Positions 51,115 through 63,359 of a stretch of 64,000 nt of DNA are shown piece after piece (within the stretch, counting starts at the first letter, position 1; each line of letters opens with the position of its first letter). The notes beneath the pieces are model-generated. The model was not told where the DNA came from. It saw nothing but the letters and a program-made list of their open reading frames with translations, and made no database searches. The stretch lies in the NCBI GenBank assembly GCA_030323885.1, contig CM059192.1, positions 751,001 through 815,000 on the forward strand. Direction: 5' to 3'. This DNA is from Branchipolynoe longqiensis (lineage: Eukaryota > Annelida > Polychaeta > Phyllodocida > Polynoidae). A program made the position numbers and the translations under genes.

Positions 51115-51183
51115 GTGAGGGCCGGCGTCCGCTTTCCACTTACCGCTTACCTAGGTCTACTTAGGGCGCTACTGGATGGGGGT

Positions 51184-54100
51184 GACCGGACGCGTTGGCC
51201 TAATCGGTAGAGCGCAGGCTTACTGTGTAGAAGGTCAGTAGAACGCAGGCTTACGTGTAGAAGGTCGGTAGAACGAGTGCTTACTGTGTAGAAGGTCGGT
51301 AGAGCGCAGGCTTACCGTGTAGAAGGTCGGTAGAACGCGTGCTTACTGTGTAGAAGGTTGGTAGAACACAGGCTTACGTGTAGAAGGTCGGTAGAACGTG
51401 TGCTTACTGTGTAGAAGGTCGGTAGAATGCAGGCTTACGTGTAGAAGGTCGGTAGAACGCGTGCTTACTGTGTAGAAGGTCGGTAGAACACAGGCTTACG
51501 TGTAGAAGGTCGGTAGAACGTGTGCTTACTGTGTAGAAGGTCGGTAGAGCACAGGCTTACCGTGTAGAAGGTCGGTAGAACGCGTGCTTACTGTGTAGAA
51601 GGTCGGTAGAACACAGGCTTACGTGTAGAAGGTCAGTAGAACGCGTGCTTACTGTGTAGAAGGTCGGTAGAACGCGTGCTTACTGTGTAGAAGGTCGGTA
51701 GAACACAGGCTTACCGTGTAGAAGGTCGGTAGAACGCGTGCTTACTGTGTAGAAGGTCGGTAGAACACAGGCTTATGTGTAGAAGGTCAGTAGAACGCGT
51801 GCTTACTGTGTAGAAGGTCGGTAGAACGCGTGCTTACCGTGTAGAAGGTCGGTAGAACGCGTGCTTACTGTGTAGAAGGTCGGTAGAACACAGGCTTACC
51901 GTGTAGAAGGTCGGTAGAACGCGTGCTTACTGTGTAGAAGGTCGGTAGAACACAGGCTTACCGTGTAGAAGGTCGGTAGAACACAGGCTTACCGTGTAGA
52001 AGGTCAGTAGAACGCGTGCTTACTGTGTAGAAGGTCGGTAGAACACAGGCTTACGTGTAGAAGGTCAGTAGAACGCGTGCTTACTGTGTAGAAGGTCGGT
52101 AGAACACAGGCTTACCGTGTAGAAGGTCGGTAGAACACAGGCTTACGTGTAGAAGGTCGGTAGAACACAGGCTTACGTGTAGAAGGTCAGTAGAACGCGT
52201 GCTTACTGTGTAGAAGGTCGGTAGAACACAGGCTTACCGTGTAGAAGGTCGGTAGAACGCGTGCTTACTGTGTAGAAGGTCGGTAGAACACAGGCTTACC
52301 GTGTAGAAGGTCGGTAGAACGCGTGCTTACTGTGTAGAAGGTCAGTAGAACGCGTGCTTACTGTGTAGAAGGTCGGTAGAACACAGGCTTACGTGTAGAA
52401 GGTCAGTAGAACGCGTGCTTACTGTGTAGAAGGTCGGTAGAACGCGTGCTTACTGTGTAGAAGGTCGGTAGAACGCGTGCTTACTGTGTAGAAGGTCGGT
52501 AGAACACAGGCTTACCGTGTAGAAGGTCAGTAGAACGCGTGCTTACTGTGTAGAAGGTCGGTAGAGCACAGGCTTACGTGTAGAAGGTCAGTAGAACACG
52601 TGCTTACTGTGTAGAAGGTCAGTAGAACGCGTGCTTACTGTGTAGAAGGTCGGTAGAACACAGGCTTACGTGTAGAAGGTCAGTAGAACGCGTGCTTACT
52701 GTGTAGAAGGTCAGTAGAACGCGTGCTTACCGTGTAGGTCGGTAGAACGCGTGCTTACTGTGTAGAAGGTCGGTAGAACACAGGCTTACGTGTAGAAGGT
52801 CAGTAGAACGCGTGCTTACTGTGTAGAAGGTCGGTAGAGCACAGGCTTACGTGTAGAAGGTCGGTAGAACGCGTGCTTACTGTGTAGAAGGTCGGTAGAA
52901 CACAGGCTTACGTGTAGAAGGTCGGTAGAACGCGTGCTTACTGTGTAGAAGGTCGGTAGAACGCGTGCTTACTGTGTAGAAGGTCGGTAGAACACAGGCT
53001 TACGTGTAGAAGGTCGGTAGAACGCGTGCTTACTGTGTAGAAGGTCGGTAGAACACAGGCTTACCGTGTAGAAGGTCGGTAGAACGCGTGCTTACTGTGT
53101 AGAAGGTCGGTAGAACACAGGCTTACGTGTAGAAGGTCGGTAGAACGCGTGCTTACTGTGTAGAAGGTCGGTAGAATGCGTGCTTACTGTGTAGAAGGTC
53201 GGTAGAACACAGGCTTACCGTGTAGAAGGTCGGTAGAACGCGTGCTTACTGTGTAGAAGGTCGGTAGAGCACAGGCTTACCGTGTAGAAGGTCAGTAGAA
53301 CACGTGCTTACTGTGTAGAAGGTCGGTAGAACGCGTGCTTACTGTGTAGAAGGTCAGTAGAACGCGTGCTTACTGTGTAGAAGGTCGGTAGAACGCGTGC
53401 TTACTGTGTAGAAGGTCGGTAGAACACAGGCTTACGTGTAGAAGGTCGGTAGAACGCGTGCTTACTGTGTAGAAGGTCGGTAGAACGCGTGCTTACTGTG
53501 TAGAAGGTCGGTAGAACACAGGCTTACGTGTAGAAGGTCGGTAGAACGCGTGCTTACTGTGTAGAAGGTCGGTAGAACACAGGCTTACGTGTAGAAGGTC
53601 GGTAGAACGCGTGCTTACTGTGTAGAAGGTCGGTAGAGCACAGGCTTACCGTGTAGAAGGTCGGTAGAACGCGTGCTTACTGTGTAGAAGGTCGGTAGAG
53701 CACAGGCTTACCGTGTAGAAGGTCAGTAGAACACGTGCTTACTGTGTAGAAGGTCGGTAGAACACAGGCTTACCGTGTAGAAGGTCAGTAGAACACGTGC
53801 TTACTGTGTAGAAGGTCGGTAGAGCACAGGCTTACCGTGTAGAAGGTCAGTAGAACACGTGCTTACTGTGTAGAAGGTCGGTAGAACACGTGCTTACTGT
53901 GTAGAAGGTCGGTAGAACGCAGGCTTACGTGTAGAAGGTCAGTAGAACGCGTGCTTACTGTGTAGAAGGTCGGTAGAGCACAGGCTTACCGTGTAGAAGG
54001 TCGGTAGAACGTGTGCTTACTGTGTAGAAGGTCGGTAGAGCACAGGCTTACGTGTAGAAGGTCGGTAGAACGCCTGCTTACTGTGTAGAAGGTCGGTAGA

Positions 54101-57100
54101 ACACAGGCTTACGTGTAGAAGGTCGGTAGAACGCGTGCTTACTGTGTAGAAGGTCGGTAGAACACAGGCTTACCGTGTAGAAGGTCGGTAGAACGCGTGC
54201 TTACTGTGTAGAAGGTCGGTAGAGCACAGGCTTACCGTGTAGAAGGTCGGTAGAACGCGTGCTTACTGTGTAGAAGGTCGGTAGAACACAGGCTTACCGT
54301 GTAGAAGGTCGGTAGAACGCGTGCTCACTGTGTAGAAGGTCGGTAGAGCACAGGCTTACCGTGTAGAAGGTCAGTCGAACACGTGCTTACTGTGTAGAAG
54401 GTCGGTAGAACACAGGCTTACCGTGTAGAAGGTCGGTAGAACACAGGCTTACGTGTAGAAGGTCGGTAGAACACAGGCTTACCGTGTAGAAGGTCGGTAG
54501 AATGCAGGCTTACGTGTAGAAGGTCAGTAGAACACGTGCTTACTGTGTAGTAGGTCGGTAGAACACAGGCTTACGTGTAGAAGGTCGGTAGAACACAGGC
54601 TTACTGTGTAGAAGGTCGGTAGAACACAGGCTTACTGTGTAGAAGGTCGGTAGAACACAGGCTTACTGTGTAGAAGGTCGGTAGAACACAGGCTTACTGT
54701 GTAGAAGGTCGGTAGAACACAGGCTTACTGTGTAGAAGGTCGGTAGAACACAGGCTTACTGTGTAGAAGGTCAGTAGAACGCGTGCTTACTGTGTAGAAG
54801 GTCGGTAGAATGCAGGCTTACTGTGTAGAAGGTCAGTAGAACGCGTGCTTACTGTGTAGAAGGTCGGTAGAACACAGGCTTACGTGTAGAAGGTCAGTAG
54901 AACACGTGCTTACTGTGTAGAAGGTCGGTAGAACACAGGCTTACGTGTAGAAGGTCGGTAGAACGCGTGCTTACCGTGTAGAAGGTCGGTAGAACACAGG
55001 CTTACGTGTAGAAGGTCAGTAGAACACAGGCTTACCGTGTAGAAGGTCAGTAGAACGAGTGCTTACTGTGTAGAAGGTCGGTAGAACACAGGCTTACCGT
55101 GTAGAAGGTCGGTAGAACGCGTGCTTACTGTGTAGAAGGTCGGTAGAACACGTGCTTACTGTGTAGAAGGTCGGTAGAACACAGGCTTACCGTGTAGAAG
55201 GTCGGTAGAACGCGTGCTTACTGTGTAGAAGGTCAGTAGAACACGTGCTTACTGTGTAGAAGGTCGGTAGAACGCGTGCTTACTGTGTAGAAGGTCAGTA
55301 GAACACGTGCTTACTGTGTAGAAGGTCGGTAGAACGCGTGCTTACTGTGTAGAAGGTCGGTAGAACACAGGCTTACGTGTAGAAGGTCAGTAGAACGCGT
55401 GCTTACTGTGTAGAAGGTCGGTAGAACGCGTGCTTACTGTGTAGAAGGTCGGTAGAACGCGTGCTTACTGTGTAGAAGGTCAGTAGAACACGTGCTTACT
55501 GTGTAGAAGGTCGGTAGAACACAGGCTTACGTGTAGAAGGTCAGTAGAACACAGGCTTACCGTGTAGAAGGTCAGTAGAACGCGTGCTTACTGTGTAGAA
55601 GGTCAGTAGAACACGTGCTTACTGTGTAGAAGGTCGGTAGAACACAGGCTTACGTGTAGAAGGTCGGTAGAACACAGGCTTACCGTGTAGAAGGTCAGTA
55701 GAACACAGGCTTACGTGTAGAAGGTCGGTAGAACACAGGCTTACGTGTAGAAGGTCAGTAGAACACAGGCTTACCGTGTAGAAGGTCGGTAGAACGCGTG
55801 CTTACTGTGTAGAAGGTCGGTAGAACACAGGCTTACCGTGTAGAAGGTCAGTAGAACGTGTGCTTACTGTGTAGAAGGTCGGTAGAGCGCAGGCTTACGT
55901 GTAGAAGGTCAGTAGAACGCGTGCTTACTGTGTAGAAGGTCGGTAGAACACAGGCTTACGTGTAGAAGGTCAGTAGAACGCGTGCTTACTGTGTAGAAGG
56001 TCGGTAGAACACGTGCTTACTGTGTAGAAGGTCGGTAGAACACAGGCTTACCGTGTAGAAGGTCAGTAGAACGCGTGCTTACTGTGTAGAAGGTCAGTAG
56101 AACACGTGCTTACTGTGTAGAAGGTCGGTAGAACACAGGCTTACTGTGTAGAAGGTCGGTAGAACACAGGCTTATGTGTAGAAGGTCAGTAGAACGCGTG
56201 CTTACTGTGTAGAAGGTCGGTAGAACACAGGCTTACGTGTAGAAGGTCAGTAGAACGCGTGCTTACTGTGTAGAAGGTCAGTAGAACGCGTGCTTACCGT
56301 GTAGAAGGTCGGTAGAACACGTGCTTACTGTGTAGAAGGTCGGTAGAGCACAGGCTTACCGTGTAGAAGGTCGGTAGAGCACAGGCTTACCGTGTAGAAG
56401 GTCGGTAGAACACGTGCTTACTGTGTAGAAGGTCGGTAGAATGCAGGCTTACCGTGTAGAAGGTCGGTAGAACACGTGCTTACTGTGTAGAAGGTCGGTA
56501 GAACGCGTGCTTACTGTGTAGAAGGTCAGTAGAACACAGGCTTACCGTGTAGAAGGTCAGTAGAACGCGTGCTTACTGTGTAGAAGGTCGGTAGAACACA
56601 GGCTTACCGTGTAGAAGGTCGGTAGAACGCGTGCTTACTGTGTAGAAGGTCGGTAGAATGCAGGCTTACCGTGTAGAAGGTCGGTAGAACACGTGCTTAC
56701 TGTGTAGAAGGTCGGTAGAACGCGTGCTTACTGTGTAGAAGGTCAGTAGAACACAGGCTTACCGTGTAGAAGGTCAGTAGAACACAGGCTTACTGTGTAG
56801 AAGGTCAGTAGAACACGTGCTTACTGTGTAGAAGGTCGGTAGAACGCGTGCTTACTGTGTAGAAGGTCGGTAGAACGCGTGCTTACTGTGTAGAAGGTCG
56901 GTAGAACGCGTGCTTACTGTGTAGAAGGTCGGTAGAACGCGTGCTTACTGTGTAGAAGGTCGGTAGAACACAGGCTTACGTGTAGAAGGTCGGTAGAACG
57001 AGTGCTTACTGTGTAGAAGGTCGGTAGAGCACAGGCTTACGTGTAGAAGGTCGGTAGAACGAGTGCTTACTGTGTAGAAGGTCGGTAGAACACAGGCTTA

Positions 57101-57282
57101 CGTGTAGAAGGTCGGTAGAACGAGTGCTTACTGTGTAGAAGGTCGGTAGAACACAGGCTTACGTGTAGAAGGTCAGTAGAACGCGTGCTTACTGTGTAGA
57201 AGGTCGGTAGAACACAGGCTTACCGTGTAGAAGGTCAGTAGAACGCGTGCTTACTGTGTAGAAGGTCGGTAGAACACAGGCT
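51184..57282. repeat. 6-kb satellite of about 31-bp units derived from the SINE S1 head
   Basis: It begins as a normal S1 head (gaccggacgcgttggcctaa, tcggtagagcgcaggctta). From about 51215 it repeats cggtagaacacaggcttacc, gtgtagaaggt about 195-200 times. Two main variants, acaggcttac(c)g and gcgtgcttactg, tend to alternate, giving an approximate 61-62-bp dimer. Each unit holds the S1 segment from just inside the A box to the arm before the B box. It ends where a LINE poly(A) tail is inserted. Confidence 0.96.
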
Positions 57283-58811
57283 TTTTTTTTTTTTTTTTTT
57301 TTTTATTGAGGCTGTATTTATACTGTCCATAGCATATAAGCCCGGGTACCCAGGCTTGTTTTCAATGCTGGCCAGTTGTAGTGTTGGTGTTATCTTACCA
57401 CACAGTGGCTGCTGATAAGGTATTTGATTGCCTGCATTTCAGTAGCAGATAGATAATTGGTTGGTATGGTTAGTAGCCTATGTTAGTTTTTTTGGATTTT
57501 CTTGGTATATATGTTTTTATTTTTCTACTCTTATTACTAGACTAGCCTACTCCTATTTACATATCATAGGCTTGTACGTAGCTGTGTGGTGTGTTATCTG
57601 GCTACTTTTGGCATGGTTACCTTCCATTGGGCATCCCACTGGTGGGCCGTGACATATCACATGCCCCTTTGCAGTGCAGCTTACTGGGGGTTTCCTAGCC
57701 TTATTTTGCACAGATATTTTTTGTAAGTTTTTAGGTCAGGAATTTGTCGTTCCTTTACCGTTTGGGCATTCCACAACTTGGCAGCCATTTCCAGCGTGCT
57801 TCTCTCATGAGCTTTTATTCGGCTTCTGGTCTGCTTTAGTAGTGGTGCATTGTTTGCTCTAGTAGCCCTTTGTGGTTTTGTTAGAAGTTTACTGTTTTGA
57901 CTATAGCTATATGCTAATGTTTTCAAATGAATTATTCTCCTATTTTCTAGTAGTTTCACTTTGGTTCTTTTGTGTATGTCATAGGTTGGGTGCAGCTTGT
58001 CTACTCTTAGACAGATTTTTAGGGCTCTGTTCTGCAGTGTTTGCAGTTTTTTTAGTAGTTCTTTTCTCGCACCCATGTAGTTTACATCTCCATAGTCAAA
58101 ATAGGGGAGCACCATGCCCTTGAAGATTTTTATTGACATTTCTTGTGTCATGTAGTCTCTTAGCTTTGCAAATAGCCACAGTTTGTGGTTTACTTTTTGT
58201 ATAATTTTATTTATACATAGGTTGTAGTTTAGTTGGCTGTCCAACTCAAGGCCTAGGTATTTGTAATGGTCTACATTTTCTAGTGTTTGGTTTCCTAACT
58301 TACAGTGTAGTTTTCTTTCTGGCATTTGTTTATGCGAGAAGAGTACTGTTTTTGATTTGCTTGTGTTGATGGTTATTTTGTTGGACTCACACCACTCATC
58401 TAGTTTTAGTAGGAGTTTATTTAGTTTAGTTATTACCTCCTCCTCTGTGGTGCCATTTGCGTATATGACTGTGTCATCTGCATATAGTTGGAGGCATTCA
58501 GTTTGCAACCATTTTTCAAGGTCGTTTATATAGATTATAAAGAGTAGTGGCCCTAACACTGACCCTTGGGGTACACCACATGTGACAGGTTGGTTGTCTG
58601 ATAGTGTATTGTTTATTTTTGTTTTCTGTTGCCTGTTGTTCAGGTAGCATCTTATCCAATCCATAGTGTTGGATTTTATGCCCATGGTTTTTAGTTTTTC
58701 CAGTAGTATTTTGTGGTCTACTGTGTCAAATGCTTTGCTGAAGTCAATGAAGGCAGCTCCAACTAATTGTTTTTGGTTCATTGATGCCATTATGTCATTT
58801 GTTAGGTTAGC
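57283..58811 (-). mobile_element. LINE, minus strand: RT C-terminal half, 3' UTR and poly(A)
   Basis: On the minus strand a 377-codon open frame runs from the gap edge (58811) to the stop at 57681. RT marks are FIDFSKAFDTVDHKILLEKL, CGVPQGSVLGPLLFIIYIND and YADD (58473-58484), then the thumb region. A 3' UTR follows, with AATAAA read at about 57302-57307 and a run of A (57283-57304). It resembles the jockey/CR1 group. The frame is intact as far as seen, so the insertion is fairly recent. The 5' part is lost in the gap. Confidence 0.9.
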
Positions 58812-59309
58812 NNNNNNNNNNNNNNNNNNNNNNNNNNNNNNNNNNNNNNNNNNNNNNNNNNNNNNNNNNNNNNNNNNNNNNNNNNNNNNNNNNNNNNNNN
58901 NNNNNNNNNNNNNNNNNNNNNNNNNNNNNNNNNNNNNNNNNNNNNNNNNNNNNNNNNNNNNNNNNNNNNNNNNNNNNNNNNNNNNNNNNNNNNNNNNNNN
59001 NNNNNNNNNNNNNNNNNNNNNNNNNNNNNNNNNNNNNNNNNNNNNNNNNNNNNNNNNNNNNNNNNNNNNNNNNNNNNNNNNNNNNNNNNNNNNNNNNNNN
59101 NNNNNNNNNNNNNNNNNNNNNNNNNNNNNNNNNNNNNNNNNNNNNNNNNNNNNNNNNNNNNNNNNNNNNNNNNNNNNNNNNNNNNNNNNNNNNNNNNNNN
59201 NNNNNNNNNNNNNNNNNNNNNNNNNNNNNNNNNNNNNNNNNNNNNNNNNNNNNNNNNNNNNNNNNNNNNNNNNNNNNNNNNNNNNNNNNNNNNNNNNNNN
59301 NNNNNNNNN
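58812..59309. other. Assembly gap (N run)
   Basis: 498 N. The true length is unknown. Open frames that appear to cross it are artefacts. Confidence 1.
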
Positions 59310-59661
59310 TGAACTGACGTGGTTGACTGGAGGGAAGCCCACTGCCTTCACCCCAGTCCCAAATCCGACGCCGGTTTCGATCAAAAGTAATAATAGTAAT
59401 ACTAGTATTGCGGTGCAGACGCTGGCCGAGCCGGCGATGCCCAAAAAGAAGAAGAAGAATTTGTCGGACCGAGTTCCGAAGGGATCTTTGACCCCTACGG
59501 ACAAAACGTCCAGGGGGTCATCGATCTCCAAAAACTTAACATCAAATAGATATCGGGCGCTGGCCGATATTGGGATGCCTGAGACTGTGGAAACCCGCAG
59601 TCGAAGTCTCTCCCTCAAACCAAAGGCGAGGGGGAGAACACCTGTCACTGCTCCAAAATGA
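59310..59661 (+). pseudogene. I-clade-like LINE ORF1, C-terminal end
   Basis: Open from the gap to TGA at 59659-59661. It is rich in Lys, Ser, Pro and Thr (PKKKKKNLSDRVPKGSL). The stop overlaps the ORF2 start in ATGA, as in many two-ORF LINEs. The N-terminal part is in the gap. Confidence 0.7.
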
Positions 59662-62523
59662 CAGTGACAGGTGCATCTCTTATTCAATGGAACTGCCGAG
59701 GTTTTAGGAGCAACATCGAAGAGTTGTCTCTTCTTTGTTCCAACCTCAATCCACTCGCTGTTTGCCTACAAGAAACTTATATAAAAGCTTCTGACAGTTG
59801 TAGTCTTAAAGGCTACACCATTCATAATAAGCACGCACCAGATGGAGACCGAGCCGCTGGCGGCTCCTCCATCTTGGTCAGACGTGATGTGGTGTGTACG
59901 CCAGTGGCGTTAGACACAACACTACAGGCTGTAGCTGTTCGTCTGACGCTGCATAAGACTGTAACTATCTGTTCCATTTACATTCCTCCGAGCTCCGTTC
60001 TCACTTTACAAGAACTGGACGCCCTTGTGGACCAGTTACTGTCCCCATATTTACTTATGGGTGACTTTAACGGCCACAACCCATTATGGGGGGGGGACAA
60101 TAGGAACGCTAAAGGCAAGAGAATTGAGGACCTTGTGGCCGCTCATGCTCTGTGTGTATTGAACGATGGTTCATACACATATTTGCATCCCGGCTACGGA
60201 ACATATTCCGCCATCGATCTCAGCATTGTAGAACCAGAACTGGCGCTGGACTTTTCGTGGAGGGTCTGGGATGACCTCTGCGGGAGCGACCACTTTCCAA
60301 TTATTCTTAATTGTGGGGGGGCATCTCCCATAGAGCGAGAGAGGAGCTGGCGGCTTTGTAAAGCCGACTGGCCCACCTTCCAGACCCTATGTTGCGAGAA
60401 GTTCACTCCAGACATCAGTGACATCGATGCCTTCACTGAGATGCTGAGATGGATCGCAGATAAAACTGTTCCGAAGACCTCGGCAACTCCCAAGCGTTTG
60501 GCGCCTCCATGGTTAGATGACGGCTGTAGGAGGGCTATTAAGGAACGAAAGAAAGCTCAGCGTAAATTCCACAGGAGACCGACTGCTGAAAATCTGGCGC
60601 TCTTTAAAATTCTGCGCGCTCGCGCTCGCAGAACAATCAAAGAAGCGCGGAGGCAGTGTTGGAGACAATTTGTTTCTAGCATCAACATGCACACGCCGTT
60701 GGGCAAAGTATGGACAATGATCAGAAGAATCAAACGAAGGGGAGGTGATTCTTCTGTAGTCCAGCACTTGAAACACAATTGCACCATTCTCACATCACTC
60801 GACGAAATAAGTGAAGAATTGGCTCGCACCTTTGCTGGAAACTCGTCTTTGGCAAACTGCCTCCCGGGCTTTCGGGTGGTCAAGGAACGCCAAGAGCAAA
60901 AGCTCTTGGACTTTTCTTCTGATGGCGAGGAGCACTACAACTCCCCATTCAGTATGGATGAGTTGAGGTGTTCTTTGGAAAGCTCGCATGACACAGCAGT
61001 TGGACCTGATGGAATTAATTATCAATTTTTGAAACATCTCCCTGAACATGGACTGAGACTGTTGCTTCAACTCTTCAACAACATCTGGGAGTCGGGTGTC
61101 GTCCCCGCCTCTTGGCGGGAGGCGACAGTAATACCGATTCCCAAACCTGGTAAAGACCAGAGTGAAGCCCACAACTATCGTCCCATAGGCCCTTACAAGC
61201 TGCATCTGTAAAACCATGGAGCGCTTGGTAAACAACCGCCTCGTCTGGCTACTGGAGTCAGGACACCACCTGTCCAACCTTCAATGTGGCTTCAGACGGG
61301 GCCGCAGCACCCTCGACCATTTGGTGCGCATGGAGACCTTCATAAGAGATGCTTTCCTTAAGAAGGAGCACATTGTGGCTGTCTTTTTCGACCTCAAAAA
61401 AGCCTATGACACAACGTGGCAGCATGGCATCATGGAGGATCTTCATGCGATTGGCCTTCGTGGCCACTTGCCAATTTTCATCAGGAACTTTCTAGCCTTC
61501 AGGCATTTCCACGTCCGTTTCAAGACTACCTATTCCCACCTGCACTCACAGGAACTAGGGCCTTGGGCGTGGATTGGGACGTGTTGGAGGATGCCAAAGT
61601 CCCAGAAAGTCGTTGAGAAAGCCATCGGTTATCCTCCGACTCACGGAACTGAGGAAGTCTGGGACACATCCACTCGAGTACCAAGGACTGCATGCAGAGA
61701 TTCAAGGCCAGTTTGCAGACCACCTCTCCATATACACTGATGGTTCGAAAGACCAAAGCCGGGTAGCTGCTGCGGCAGTCTGCCAACGGGAAAAATTTGG
61801 TGTACGTTTGCCCGATCAGAGCTCGATTTTCACTGCAGAAGCCCGAGCACTCCTTCTCGCTTTGGAGTGTATCAAGGTATCCAACCACAACAAACTATGT
61901 TATATACAGTGATTCCTTCTCTTGCCTCCTGGCTGTTGCTGGACTGAAAACGAATCACCAGTTCAAAGCAACGTTCATTTATAAAATGAACCAACTGACA
62001 ACAGATGGGTATGATATCCACCTGTGCTGGGTGCCTGGCCATGCCGGCATACAAGGAAACCGAACGAGCTGATCGGGCTGCGAAGAAGGCCCTGAACTGT
62101 GATCTTGAACCGTGTCTGATCCCTCACTCTGATCTGAAACCACTAATAGCCACCCACATAAAATCCAAATGGCAACATGAGTGGGATGAAAACATTAATA
62201 AACTTAAAGAAATTGAACCATCTGTGGGAAAGCCACCACAGACTCATGCGGGAAGTCAGCGGGACCAAGTGGTCCTTAGCTGCTGCTGTATTGGCCACAC
62301 GTGGCTTACACATGCTTTTCTGCTCAAGGGGGAACCTCCCCCTGAATGTATTGGGTGTCAGTCCCCACTGACACTCAAACACATTTTACTAAGTTGCGTT
62401 GATTTATTGGCCCTGCGCCAACGGTTCTACACTGCAGACAGTATGCATGACCTTTTTACTAAGGTAAAACAGGAAAACATTTTAGCCTTTTTGAGGGCAG
62501 CTGGACTGTACCACCTTATATAG
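59658..62523 (+). pseudogene. I-clade-like (Nimbus-type) LINE ORF2, broken, RT core deleted
   Basis: The frame from 59658 starts with an endonuclease domain: IQWNCRGFRS, LQETYIK, MGDFNGHNPLWGG and GSDHFPI. RT fingers follow (GPDGINYQFLKHL ... SWREATVIPIPKPGK ... NYRP). A one-base frameshift near 61185-61191 moves the RT to another frame (GFRRGRSTLDHL, FFDLKKAYDTTW). At about 61555-61600 the sequence jumps past the PQG and xxDD part of RT. It resumes with RNase H (IYTDGSKD at 61729, then E of TAEARALLLAL, YSDSFSCLLA, WVPGHAGI) across two more frameshifts near 61905 and 62060. The end has a C-x2-C-x8-H-x4-C motif (CIGCQSPLTLKHILLSC). It cannot encode a working polymerase. Confidence 0.92.
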
Positions 62524-62760
62524 TTTACTAAATGGATTCTATTAATTATTAATGAAACTTTTCTTTTTCTATGGGAATTTGTTTCCCTTGACCACAGATA
62601 TATGATTGTGAGCTTTCAAATTTAATTAGTGTCTATTGGCACATAATTGATTGTCTGCTTTTACATGTAAAAGCGATGGTTTGAACAAAAAACAAACATT
62701 TCTCGCCGCGAATATGGCCTATGCTGCCGACACGGCGTAAAGCAACCACCAATCAATCAA
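62524..62760 (+). mobile_element. I-clade LINE 3' UTR and tail
   Basis: From the ORF2 stop to aagcaaccaccaatcaatca. The end is matched by the remnant at 48895-49075. AATCAATCAA repeats form the tail, with no poly(A). Confidence 0.78.
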
Positions 62761-62763
62761 ACT

Positions 62764-63180
62764 TATCCCATTCTTTCTCACTTTCTTCCTGCCTGTCTTT
62801 CTCCCTTTCTTTCTCCCTTTCCTTCTCCTGTTCTTTCTCCCTTTCTTTCTCCTGTTCTTTCTCCATTTCCCCATTTCTTTCTCCTGTTCTTTCCCCTGTT
62901 CTTTCTCCTGTTCTTTTTCCTGCTCTTTCTCCTGTTCTTTCTCCCTTTCTTTCTCCTGTTCTTTCCCCTGTTCTTTCTCCCTTTCTTTCCCCTGTTCTTT
63001 CTCCTGTTCTTTTTCCTGCTCTTTCTCCTGTTTTTTCTCCCTTTCTTTCTCCCGTTGTTTCCCCTGTTCTTTCTCCCTTTCTTTCTCCTGTTCTTTCTCC
63101 TGTTCTTTCTCCTGCTCTTTCTCCTGTTCTTTCTCCCTTTCTTTCTCCTGTTCTTTTCACTGTCCCTCCTACATTTCCTG
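62764..63180. repeat. Pyrimidine minisatellite (CTTTCTCCTGTTCTTTCTCC)
   Basis: Irregular 10-bp steps of tttctcctgttc, nearly pure C/T on the + strand. The encoded LSPVLSPF and GERTGERK peptides are repeat artefacts. Confidence 0.93.
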
Positions 63181-63280
63181 TTTTCACTCATTCTCCCCAC
63201 TCCTCTCCATCGCCACCTCACTCTTTGGCCCTCCCCTTCGCGCTCTCTTTCTGTTTCTGTCTTCATCTGTTTCTCTTTCT

Positions 63281-63306
63281 TTCTCTCTCTCTCTCTCTCT
63301 CTCTCT
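63281..63306. repeat. CT microsatellite
   Basis: Run of ctctctctctctctctct within pyrimidine-rich sequence. Confidence 0.9.
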
Positions 63307-63359
63307 TTCTATCCCCCTCTCTGTATGCCCCTGTGCGACCAGACATGGCGGCTGAATTG

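Noticed and set aside
51184..57282. Cluster of tRNA genes, from repeated A-box-like motifs
   Set aside because: Units are about 31 bp and lack a B box and a full cloverleaf; they are slices of a SINE head.
58666..59687. Large open frames crossing the gap on both strands
   Set aside because: They join unrelated sequence through N. The minus frame mixes a real RT end with the antisense of the other LINE.
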